A stretch of 64,000 nucleotides of DNA, taken from contig VGEP01000018.1 of the NCBI GenBank assembly GCA_016869215.1, forward strand, positions 22,494-86,493, written 5' to 3'. The DNA is from Alphaproteobacteria bacterium. Its GTDB lineage: Bacteria > Pseudomonadota > Alphaproteobacteria > Rhizobiales > Xanthobacteraceae. This document shows, piece after piece, positions 57,459 to 64,000 of the stretch (its first letter is position 1; each line of letters starts with the position of its first letter). Below the pieces are notes generated by a model. That model was given only the letters and a program-made list of their open reading frames with translations, was not told the origin of the DNA and did not search any database. The position numbers and the translations under genes are program-made.

Positions 57459-60206
57459 TTACTGCGCGGGTTGCGGGGCTGCGGGCGGCAGCGAGCCGCC
57501 GCGCTCGATGTCGTGCAGAAGCCCGCCGCGCCGCGTGTAGAAGAACCAGGTGATGGCGAGGCAACTGACGTAGAAGGCCAGGAACCACCACAGCGCGGCT
57601 TCGGGGCCGCCCGTGAGAGAGATTGAGGTGCCGTAGCTCTTCGGGATGAAGAACGCACCGTAGGCCGCGACCGCCGAGGTGAAGCCGATGATCGCAGCCG
57701 ACTCCATCTCGGACTGGCGTGCGCGTTCAACCGGGCTCATGCCGGGAGCGAGCCGCGGGATCTCCTGGCGCATGATCGCTGGGATCATCTGGAACGTGGA
57801 CGCGTTGCCGACGCCGGTCGCGAAGAACAGGACCATGAACATCGCGAAGAAGCCCCAGAATGCGTGCGGCTGATCCTTGATGCCGAGGAAGTAGAGGACG
57901 CCCGCCACCGCCGCGATCATCAGCGCGAACACCCAGAACGTGACGCGGCCGCCGCCATAGCGATCGGAAACCCAGCCGGTCGCCGAACGCGACAGCGCGC
58001 CGACCAGCGGCCCGAGGAACACGAACTTGAGCGAGTCGACCTGCGGGAACTGGGTCTTGGCGAGCAGCGGGAAGCCCGCGGAATAGCCGATGAACGAGCC
58101 GAAGGTTCCCGTATAGAGCCAGCACATGATCCAATTGTGCTTGCGCTGGAAGATCACCGCCTGATCGGCGAACGAGGCTTTCATGGCGGCAATGTCGTTC
58201 ATGCCGAACCACGCCGCGGTCGCCGAGGCCGCGATGAACGGCACCCAGACGAAGCCCGCGTTCTGCAGCCACAGCCTGGTCGTCGCCCCGGCCTCGGCCG
58301 CGGACTGCGGATCGCCGCCAAGCCAGCCGAACACGCCCGCGGTGATGACCAGCGGAATGACGAATTGCACCACGCTGACGCCGAGGTTGCCGAGGCCGGC
58401 GTTGAGCGCCAGCGCATTGCCCTTCTCCGCCTTCGGGAAGAAGAAGCTGATATTCGCCATCGAAGAGGCGAAATTGCCGCCGCCGAAGCCGCACAGCACC
58501 GCGAGCGACAGGAAGATGATGTAGGGCGTGTCGGGGCTCTGCACCGCCAAGCCTATGCCGACCGCCGGGATCATCAGCGACCATGTCGCGATCGCCGTCC
58601 ACAGCCGGCCGCCGAAGATCGGCGGCATGAACGAGTAGAAAATGCGCAGCGTCGCGCCCGACAGGCCGGGCATGGCCGCGAGCCAGAACAGCTGGTCGGT
58701 CGTGAACTTGAAGCCGACCGCCGGGAGCTTCGCCACCACCACCGACCACACCATCCAGACCGCGAACGCAAGCAGCAGGCACGGGATCGAGATCCAGAGA
58801 TTGCGGCGCGCGATGGCGCGGCCCCTCGATTCCCAGAAGTCCTTGTCCTCGGGCCGCCAGTCTTCGAGGACGTGCTCGCCAAGCGCACCGACGTGCCTTT
58901 CCTCATGGATCGGCTGCATCTCCGGGAGTTCCGGAAGCCTGCGCAGCGTCGGCTGCATCGCCTCGCGTTCCATGCGCTGGATCGCGAGATGCATCCACAG
59001 GAGCGCGACCGACACGAATACGAACAGCAGCATGAAGCAGCTGGTCCAGATGCCGGTGAGATCGTTGAGGATGCCGAACGCGATCGGCAGCACGAAGCCG
59101 CCGAGCCCTCCGATCATGCCGACCAGCCCGCCGACCGAGCCGACGTTGTTCGGGTAGTAGACCGGGATGTGCTTGTAGACCGCGGCCTTGCCCAGGCTCA
59201 TGAAAAAGCCGAGCACGAACACGAGCACCGTGAAGGTGACGACGCCGGTCTCCATATGGAACGAGATCGGACCGGTGATGCCCTTGATGGTGTATTGGGT
59301 CGGCGGATAGGACAAGATGAAGGTGACGATCACCGAAACCAGGAACGTCCAGTACATCACCCGCCGCGCGCCGTACTTGTCGGACAGATGCCCGCCGTAG
59401 GCGCGGAAGATGCTGGCTGGCACCGAGTAGGCCGCGCCGAGTATGCCGGCGGCCTCGATGCTGACGCCATAGACGCCGATCAGGTAGCGCGGCAGCCAGA
59501 GCGCCAGTGCAACGAAGGCGCCGAACACGAAGAAGTAATAGAGCGAGAAGCGCCACACCTGAACGTTCTTGAGCGGCTCAAGCTCGAGCCAAGCGCTCCT
59601 TGGCTTCTCGCCGCGGGCACGGCGCTCGCGCAGCACCGGATCGTCGCTGGTTGCGAACCAGAAGATAACGGCCATCGCCGCGATGCCGATCGCCCAGACC
59701 TGCGCCACAGCGTGCCAGCCGTAGGCGACCAGCACGAACGGCGCGATGAACTTGGTGACGGCGGCGCCGACGTTGCCGGCGCCGAAAATGCCGAGCGCGG
59801 TGCCCTGCTTGCCGATCGGGAACCAGCGCGAGACGTAGGCGACGCCGACCGCGAACGAGCCGCCGGCAATCCCGACGCCGAGCGCTGCGATCAGCATCTG
59901 CGGATAGGTGGTGGCGTAGGTCAGGAGCCAGGTCGCAACCGCGGCCGCGAGCATGGTCGCGGTGTAAACCAGCCTGCCGCCGTATTGGTCGGTCCAGATA
60001 CCGAGAAAGATGCGCACCAGCGAACCGGTGAGGATCGGCGTACCGACCAACAGGCCGAACTGCGTCTCGTTGAGACCGAGGTCGCTTTTGATCTGAATGC
60101 CGATGATGGAAAAAATCGTCCAAACGGCGAAACAGACCGTGAAGGCCAGCGTCGACATCCAAAGCGCCACTTGCTGCTGTGCGCGCCCGGCCGATATCGC
60201 GTTCAT
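57459..60206 (-). CDS. narK: fused NarK1-NarK2 nitrate/nitrite transporter
   Basis: 915 residues: two complete 12-helix MFS transporters joined by a cytoplasmic linker. Half 1 (about 1-420) resembles NarK1 proton/nitrate symporters; half 2 (about 465-900) resembles NarK2 nitrate/nitrite antiporters, with the nitrate-signature GFGGGNFASSMANISFFFPKAEKGNALALNAGLGN. Such fusions occur in Paracoccus and other denitrifiers. Start at 60206 (MNAISAGRAQQQ) has GAGGAAAG upstream. First gene of the nar operon. Confidence 0.95.
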   Translation of the reverse strand: MNAISAGRAQQQVALWMSTLAFTVCFAVWTIFSIIGIQIKSDLGLNETQFGLLVGTPILTGSLVRIFLGIWTDQYGGRLVYTATMLAAAVATWLLTYATTYPQMLIAALGVGIAGGSFAVGVAYVSRWFPIGKQGTALGIFGAGNVGAAVTKFIAPFVLVAYGWHAVAQVWAIGIAAMAVIFWFATSDDPVLRERRARGEKPRSAWLELEPLKNVQVWRFSLYYFFVFGAFVALALWLPRYLIGVYGVSIEAAGILGAAYSVPASIFRAYGGHLSDKYGARRVMYWTFLVSVIVTFILSYPPTQYTIKGITGPISFHMETGVVTFTVLVFVLGFFMSLGKAAVYKHIPVYYPNNVGSVGGLVGMIGGLGGFVLPIAFGILNDLTGIWTSCFMLLFVFVSVALLWMHLAIQRMEREAMQPTLRRLPELPEMQPIHEERHVGALGEHVLEDWRPEDKDFWESRGRAIARRNLWISIPCLLLAFAVWMVWSVVVAKLPAVGFKFTTDQLFWLAAMPGLSGATLRIFYSFMPPIFGGRLWTAIATWSLMIPAVGIGLAVQSPDTPYIIFLSLAVLCGFGGGNFASSMANISFFFPKAEKGNALALNAGLGNLGVSVVQFVIPLVITAGVFGWLGGDPQSAAEAGATTRLWLQNAGFVWVPFIAASATAAWFGMNDIAAMKASFADQAVIFQRKHNWIMCWLYTGTFGSFIGYSAGFPLLAKTQFPQVDSLKFVFLGPLVGALSRSATGWVSDRYGGGRVTFWVFALMIAAVAGVLYFLGIKDQPHAFWGFFAMFMVLFFATGVGNASTFQMIPAIMRQEIPRLAPGMSPVERARQSEMESAAIIGFTSAVAAYGAFFIPKSYGTSISLTGGPEAALWWFLAFYVSCLAITWFFYTRRGGLLHDIERGGSLPPAAPQPAQ

Positions 60207-60247
60207 GCGCTTTCCTCGCCCCGAAAAGAATCGAAGTTTCAGCGGAC

Positions 60248-60289
60248 AACATGCTCGATATCGGCAGGCCGAATGTTGACGCAGGTCAA
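60248..60289 (-). promoter_or_regulatory. FNR/Dnr-type box and promoter of narK
   Basis: Perfect dyad TTGAC-GCAG-GTCAA at 60276-60289 (centre 60282.5). On the minus strand CATGTT at 60253-60248 sits where a -10 element would fall if the box is centred at -41.5, predicting a start near 60241 and a 35-base leader with the narK Shine-Dalgarno site. This is a class II CRP/FNR-family promoter. Confidence 0.75.
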
Positions 60290-60378
60290 GCAACGCTGCC
60301 AATCGGCGCCGCCGAATACTGCACAAATGTCGCATTGTTGTTTGTCGTTCTTCGACTTGACGCGATCACCATTATGAA

Positions 60379-60422
60379 TTGACAATTGTCAAAGATGATC
60401 GCGTCAGCATCGGATGTATTTT
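60379..60422 (+). promoter_or_regulatory. FNR/Dnr-type box and promoter of the regulator
   Basis: Perfect dyad TTGAC-AATT-GTCAA at 60379-60392 (centre 60385.5), exactly 41.5 bases before the regulator ATG at 60427, with a T-rich TATTTT at 60417-60422 as a possible -10. Class II geometry would put the transcription start at or next to the ATG. Confidence 0.65.
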
Positions 60423-60426
60423 TGCT

Positions 60427-61116
60427 ATGCGCCGATCCGATATCGAACAGGTCCGAAGCCTGCCGCTGTTTCGGGAAATGACCAAAACTCATTTCTCGAC
60501 CTTGATGAGCGCGGCTTTGCTGCAGAAATTCCCCGCGCGCACCGTTCTCATCCGCGAGGGCGAGCTTCCTGACTTCCTGCACATCGTGGTCGAGGGTACG
60601 GTCGAGCTCTATTCGCGATGGGAAGACCGCGAGACGACCATCGACATCATCCGCCCGGTGACGACGTTCATCCTCGCGGCCGTGATCCAGGACGACGTGT
60701 ACCTGAAGTCGGCGCGTACGATCGATGCCGCGCGCATCCTCATGATCCCGTCGGAAGCCATCCGGGACATATTCGGGCGCGACGCGGGGTTTGCGCGCGC
60801 CATCGTCAGCGAGTTGGCCCTGCGTTATCGCGGGATCGTCCGGGTCTTGAAGGACCGGAAGCTGCGCACCAGCGTCGAGCGGCTGGCCAACTGGATTCTG
60901 GCGATGGACCGCAGCGAAGGCGGCGGCGGCCGCATTGTGCTGGCCCACGACAAGCGGACGTTGTCCTCACGGCTCGGGATGACGCCGGAGAATCTCTCGC
61001 GCAGCCTCGCGATCCTCGGCGATCACGGGGTCGAGGGCACCGGACGCGAGATCGTCATCGTCGACCGCGAGGCGCTGCAACGCTGCGCCAAACCAAGCCC
61101 CCTGATCGACGGCTAG
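60427..61116 (+). CDS. CRP/FNR-family nitrate/NO-responsive regulator
   Basis: 229 residues. Cyclic-nucleotide-binding-like sensor domain (about 10-120), dimerisation helix, and C-terminal winged HTH (about 165-215) with recognition helix PENLSRSLAIL keeping the E-xx-SR contacts for TTGA half-sites. No N-terminal cysteine cluster, so not an oxygen-sensing FNR; closest in type to Dnr/NnrR or NarR. It is divergent from narK and its own promoter has a matching box, so it likely controls nar genes and itself. The TTG at 60379 is rejected as start because it lies in the box. Confidence 0.88.
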   Translation: MRRSDIEQVRSLPLFREMTKTHFSTLMSAALLQKFPARTVLIREGELPDFLHIVVEGTVELYSRWEDRETTIDIIRPVTTFILAAVIQDDVYLKSARTIDAARILMIPSEAIRDIFGRDAGFARAIVSELALRYRGIVRVLKDRKLRTSVERLANWILAMDRSEGGGGRIVLAHDKRTLSSRLGMTPENLSRSLAILGDHGVEGTGREIVIVDREALQRCAKPSPLIDG

Positions 61117-61210
61117 GAAATCCTAATCTCGGAGCGCCAGCCCGCCAGCGATGGGGTTACCCGGAAGTCACGCCGGAACGAAAAATGAGGGCCTAAGCTT
61201 CGCAAAGTAT

Positions 61211-61284
61211 TGGAGCGGGTGAAGGGAATCGAACCCTCGTCATCAGCTTGGAAGGCTGTTGCTCTACCATTGAGCTACACCCGC
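61211..61284 (-). tRNA. glyT: tRNA-Gly (UCC anticodon)
   Basis: 74-base cloverleaf with encoded CCA: acceptor GCGGGTG (61284-61278), anticodon TCC at 61250-61252 in loop CTTCCAA, T arm GGGTTCGATTCCC. Downstream of tRNA-Tyr. Confidence 0.96.
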
Positions 61285-61360
61285 CTACGCTTCGCTTCGG
61301 CGGGCAGGCCCGCCTCCGTTATCGCAGGCTTGCCAGCCGGAGCGCCGAAGGCGCGGAGGC

Positions 61361-61446
61361 TGGTGGGAGAGGCAGGACTCGAACCTGCGAAGGCGTAAGC
61401 CAGCGGATTTACAGTCCGCCCCCTTTGCCGCTCGGGACACTCTCCC
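61361..61446 (-). tRNA. tyrT: tRNA-Tyr (GUA anticodon)
   Basis: 86-base tRNA with encoded CCA and a long variable arm: acceptor GGGAGAG (61446-61440), anticodon GTA at 61410-61412 in loop CTGTAAA, T arm AGGTTCGAGTCCT. Followed by tRNA-Gly 76 bases on, likely one transcript. Confidence 0.96.
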
Positions 61447-61514
61447 AAACCGTCGCACCACGTTGATCCCGAAAGACAAACGGGCTTGGCCTGCCGGCCG
61501 TTCGGACGCCGCGC

Positions 61515-61543
61515 TTTATGGTCAGCGCCCCGCGCGAAGTCAA
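61515..61543 (-). promoter_or_regulatory. promoter of tRNA-Tyr/tRNA-Gly
   Basis: Minus strand TTGACT (61543-61538), 17-bp spacer, CATAAA (61520-61515). Predicted start near 61508, about 60 bases before the mature tRNA-Tyr. Confidence 0.65.
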
Positions 61544-61605
61544 TGGAGCCGAATGCGCCGCCACCCGATTGCGGGAACCCTCGGCCACGGCTACCACCGT
61601 CCGCC

Positions 61606-62418
61606 ATGGCCAGCCGACCGCCACGAACCTCCGCCAAGCCCGGTGCAACCCGCGAGCAAGTCGATCGGCGGGCGCGTTTCGAGCAGGCCCGGCGCGACAG
61701 CCTGCGGCCGGGTAACGACGTCGCCGTGCTCTACGGCTGGCATCCGGTCCTTGCGGCGCTCGCCAACCCCGGCCGGCGCATCCGCCGCCTGCTCGCGACC
61801 GAGAACGCCGCCCGGCGGCTTGCCGAGGAAGCTCCGTCCGCCGTACAGCCGGAAATCGTGCGGCCCGACGCCATCGCCGGCCGCCTGCCATCGGACGCGG
61901 TGCATCAGGGCCTCTATCTCGAAGCCGACCCCTTGCCCTCGCCCGGCATCGACGCGCTTCAACCCGAAGGCGTGGTGCTGGTGCTCGACCAGGTGACCGA
62001 TCCGCACAACGTCGGGGCGATCTTTCGCAGCGCTGCAGGTTTTGGCGCACGCGCCATCGTGCTCACTGCCCGCCACAGCCCGGAGGCGACCGGCGCACTC
62101 GCCAAGGCCGCATCGGGTGCGCTGGAGCACGTGCCGCTGGTGACGGTGCAGAACCTCGCCCGCGCGCTCGCGACGCTCAAGGAGCGCGGGTTTCTCGTCG
62201 TGGGCCTCGACGCGGACGGCACGGAGGAACTCGCGGCGCTGCCGCTCAAGCATCCGCTGGCGCTGGTGCTCGGCGCCGAGGGCCGCGGGCTGCGCCAGCT
62301 CACGCGCGAATCGTGCGACCGGGTCGCGCGCCTCGACCTGCCGGGCGAGATCAAGAGCCTCAACGTCTCGAACGCAGCCGCGCTCGCGCTCTATATCGCC
62401 ACCCGAAACCGCGGTTAG
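61606..62418 (+). CDS. rlmB: TrmH/RlmB-family rRNA 2'-O-methyltransferase
   Basis: 270 residues. SPOUT-fold enzyme that methylates ribose in 23S rRNA (G2251 in E. coli) or tRNA. Substrate-binding N-domain (about 30-100, LYGWHPVLAALANP) and catalytic knot with motif 1 DQVTDPHNVGAIFRSA, motif 2 VLGAEGRGLRQ and motif 3 PGEIKSLNVSNAAALALY. ATG 61606 chosen; the ATG at 61543 overlaps the tRNA promoter and adds unconserved residues. Its end overlaps the next gene by 4 bases. Confidence 0.9.
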   Translation: MASRPPRTSAKPGATREQVDRRARFEQARRDSLRPGNDVAVLYGWHPVLAALANPGRRIRRLLATENAARRLAEEAPSAVQPEIVRPDAIAGRLPSDAVHQGLYLEADPLPSPGIDALQPEGVVLVLDQVTDPHNVGAIFRSAAGFGARAIVLTARHSPEATGALAKAASGALEHVPLVTVQNLARALATLKERGFLVVGLDADGTEELAALPLKHPLALVLGAEGRGLRQLTRESCDRVARLDLPGEIKSLNVSNAAALALYIATRNRG

Positions 62419-62972
62419 TCGTCCGCCTCGATCGCGATGATGCGCGCGTTGGGCGCGATGGCGTAGCCCGGCGTCACGCGATAGCTGTATTCGGCGCGGC
62501 GATCGTAGGCGCTTCCCGCCGGCGGACGTGCGTATGGCGCGGGCCGCGTCCTGTGCACCACCCTCACCGCGGGCCGGTCTTCGACGCCCGGCGCGGGACA
62601 GTGTTCCACAGTCTCTCGGACAAGCGGCTTCGGCGTCACGGGCCGCACCGGCTGCGGGCGCGCGTTGTCGTCGTAGCGCGGCGGCGGTTGCAACGCCTGC
62701 TCGCGCGGGGCCGGATCGACCACCATCCGCGGCTGTGCGCGAACCGGCGCTTCGGCGCGCGCCTCGGCGGGTGCGCCAACTTCGGTCTCCGGAGGCACGT
62801 TGGGCAATTCCCGCGGCGTCGCGGCGGATGCCGCAGGCGCGGCGGGCGGCGGCTCGACCACCGCCGGCATCAGCTTGCAGGATTTGTCGAAGCACTCGCG
62901 GTCGGCGAGCGCGGCGGTTGCGGTCAGCGCGGCGGAAGCGGCCAAAAGGCCAAAAGCGATGCGGCGGGACAT
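62415..62972 (-). CDS. secreted proline-rich hypothetical protein
   Basis: 185 residues. Signal peptide MSRRIAFGLLAASAALTATAALA, then ECFDKSCKLMPAVVEPPP, a Pro/Ala/Arg/Gln-rich middle (residues 38-120) and a conserved-looking C-terminus YRVTPGYAIAPNARIIAIEADD. Three or four Cys may form disulfides. Function unknown. Confidence 0.65.
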   Translation of the reverse strand: MSRRIAFGLLAASAALTATAALADRECFDKSCKLMPAVVEPPPAAPAASAATPRELPNVPPETEVGAPAEARAEAPVRAQPRMVVDPAPREQALQPPPRYDDNARPQPVRPVTPKPLVRETVEHCPAPGVEDRPAVRVVHRTRPAPYARPPAGSAYDRRAEYSYRVTPGYAIAPNARIIAIEADD

Positions 62973-63058
62973 GGTTCTCCCCGTGTCTTGTCTTCGTTCC
63001 GCATCTCGATGGCTCTTGTGTTGACCCGCGGTGGCCGCGCGGGCGGTGAATGGGTCAC

Positions 63059-63652
63059 TTAAGGTCTACGCCCCGGCACCACCACGATCGGCGGCATATA
63101 GGGCTGCGGCTCGTGGATGGTCGGTGGCACGATGTCGATGCCGGGCGCGAACGACTGCGGCTCGCCGCGCGGCGCGCCGTCGCCCGGCTGCGGGGTCGCG
63201 TAGGACGAGGGCGCGAAAGACGGCGGCGCATAGGAGGACGGGGCGTAGTGCGGAGGGACGTAGGACGGCAGCGGCCCGGTGTGGCTCGACCACGAGCGCG
63301 AGTAGCTCTCGGCCGGCGGCGGCAGTTGCCGGTCCGGCGGCGGCTCGACCTCGTTGCGGCCGCGCTCGGGCGCACGACCGTAGCGCGGATGATAGCTGCG
63401 GCGCGGCGCATACTCAGAGCTCGCACGCGGCGCGTGCCCGCCGATGATGGTGACGCTCATGTGGCCCGGCCGCGCCAGGCCCCAATCGCCTTCCACGATG
63501 GCATAGGACGCGTCGCGGCCGTTGATCATCACCGGAATGCCGGGCCGCGTCGGCACGACATAGACCGGGCCGGTGTCGGCGGCGCGTACCGGCGCCACGG
63601 CCGCAAGCCCCAGCGCGGCAATCGCAATCAGTCGAATAGTCTGCAACGCCAT
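63059..63652 (-). CDS. secreted Pro/Ser/Tyr-rich hypothetical protein
   Basis: 197 residues from MALQTIRLIAIAALGLAAVAPVRAADTG. After the signal peptide comes a short ordered segment (VYVVPTRPGIPVMINGRDASYAIVEGDWGL) and then a low-complexity SYAPPS/YAPSSY-rich tail (about 110-170). Likely periplasmic or surface. Function unknown. GGGGCG precedes the ATG at 63652. Confidence 0.65.
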   Translation of the reverse strand: MALQTIRLIAIAALGLAAVAPVRAADTGPVYVVPTRPGIPVMINGRDASYAIVEGDWGLARPGHMSVTIIGGHAPRASSEYAPRRSYHPRYGRAPERGRNEVEPPPDRQLPPPAESYSRSWSSHTGPLPSYVPPHYAPSSYAPPSFAPSSYATPQPGDGAPRGEPQSFAPGIDIVPPTIHEPQPYMPPIVVVPGRRP

Positions 63653-63873
63653 GAATCGCCCCGAAGCCCCCTCAACCGCCGGCATTTTAGACGAAATGCG
63701 CGGGTGTCCCGTGAACGACGAACGGGAATCGCCCGATAGCATTAATTCGGAACTACCGGGCGGCAGCGGAGCCACCCACCGGGCAAACTGCGCCGGGTTC
63801 GCCCCATCCAGTCGGGTGGCGGCATCGTTAACGAAGCGTGCTTGTGGCGGACGGCCCGCGCTGGTAGCCCCGC
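63653..63873. other. intergenic region before the IS element
   Basis: About 220 bases with no supported gene; a plus-strand frame is open but has no recognisable product and probably reads only the complement of the neighbour. Confidence 0.4.
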
Positions 63874-64000
63874 TGACCTGAGCCCCAAGAACTCCTCCAA
63901 AAATAGGTAGAGTCCATCACCCTGGAAGGGGATGGACATGAAGCCGAGCCGTTTCACGGAAGAGCAGATCATCGGGATTTTGCGGGAGCAGGAGGCCGGG
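63874..64000 (+). mobile_element. left end of an IS3-family insertion sequence
   Basis: A probable terminal inverted repeat begins TGACCTGAGCCCCAAGA at 63874, like IS3-group ends, and a transposase orfA follows. The element runs off the window, so the right end and target duplication cannot be seen. Confidence 0.65.
63938..64000 (+). CDS. IS3-family transposase OrfA (N-terminal part)
   Basis: First 21 codons only, MKPSRFTEEQIIGILREQEAG, which is the start of the HTH domain of IS3-family OrfA proteins. ATG at 63932 (MDMKPS) is an alternative start. Truncated by the window edge. Confidence 0.75.
   Translation, partial: MKPSRFTEEQIIGILREQEAG

Noticed and set aside
57864..60377. 837-codon plus-strand open frame opposite narK
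   Set aside because: Antisense shadow of the membrane transporter, with a composition dominated by Arg, His, Asp and Glu; no start signal.
60379..60426. TTG start for the CRP/FNR regulator at 60379
   Set aside because: It lies inside the palindromic regulator box; the ATG at 60427 fits the domain start.
61543..61605. Upstream start for rlmB at 61543
   Set aside because: It falls in the -35 element of the tRNA-Tyr promoter and adds residues not typical of the family; no Shine-Dalgarno site.
63573..63881. 102-codon plus-strand frame before the IS element
   Set aside because: No recognisable product or Shine-Dalgarno sequence; mostly antisense to the secreted protein gene and intergenic DNA.

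Overview
The window is GC-rich, nearly gap-free chromosomal DNA. The gene order (secE-nusG-rplKA, rplJL-rpoBC, then one collinear str-S10-spc-alpha ribosomal block ending rpoA-rplQ), the protein sequences and the palindromic intergenic repeats point to an alphaproteobacterium of the order Hyphomicrobiales, close to the Bradyrhizobium/Xanthobacteraceae group. Species cannot be decided from the sequence alone.

Layout. 1-1.7 kb: a secreted diheme cytochrome c and a secreted ankyrin-repeat protein, both on the minus strand downstream of rplQ. 1.7-37 kb: the translation/transcription core, all on the minus strand and read from high to low coordinates: secE, nusG, rplK, rplA, then an unexpected 1035-residue RTX/cadherin/beta-helix protein, then rplJ, rplL, rpoB, rpoC, rpsL, rpsG, fusA, tuf, rpsJ through rpsQ, rplN through rplO, secY, adk, rpsM, rpsK, rpoA and rplQ. 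Strong sigma70-type promoters (TTGxCx-17 bp-TAxxxA class) can be read before secE, rplJ and rpsL, and intrinsic terminators after rplA and rpoC, so the block is several transcription units. 37.2-38.6 kb: a small remnant of an integrated element between a complete tRNA-Trp gene and a duplicated 3' end of that tRNA; it carries three small phage-like ORFs.

38.6-49.4 kb: a mosaic accessory/metabolic region with a YbjQ-family protein, a gentisate 1,2-dioxygenase-like bicupin, a Pat/YfiQ-like acyl-CoA synthetase-GNAT fusion, a NitT/TauT-type ABC importer (permease, ATPase, divergent Tat-exported binding protein), a VOC protein, an FAD aromatic monooxygenase and a two-subunit Rieske ring-hydroxylating oxygenase. 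This suggests uptake and oxidation of a small aromatic acid, though the genes lie on both strands and no ferredoxin or reductase is present. 49.5-61.1 kb: a respiratory nitrate module on the minus strand, narK (a NarK1-NarK2 fusion), narG, narH, narJ, narI, a parvulin-type isomerase and a small unknown gene, divergent from a CRP/FNR-family regulator without FNR cysteines. Two perfect TTGAC-N4-GTCAA boxes lie in the divergent promoter region, each positioned for class II activation. 61.2-64 kb: tRNA-Gly(UCC) and tRNA-Tyr(GUA), an rlmB/TrmH-type methyltransferase, two secreted proline-rich proteins of unknown function, and the left end of an IS3-family element cut by the window edge.

The most notable points are the RTX gene inside the rplKAJL locus with a natural polyhistidine run, low-complexity Lys/Ala extensions on Adk, L5, S17 and other translation proteins, an N-terminally extended RpoA, tandem hairpins at the rplL-rpoB junction, the tRNA-Trp att duplication, and a probably leaderless, autoregulated nitrate regulator.
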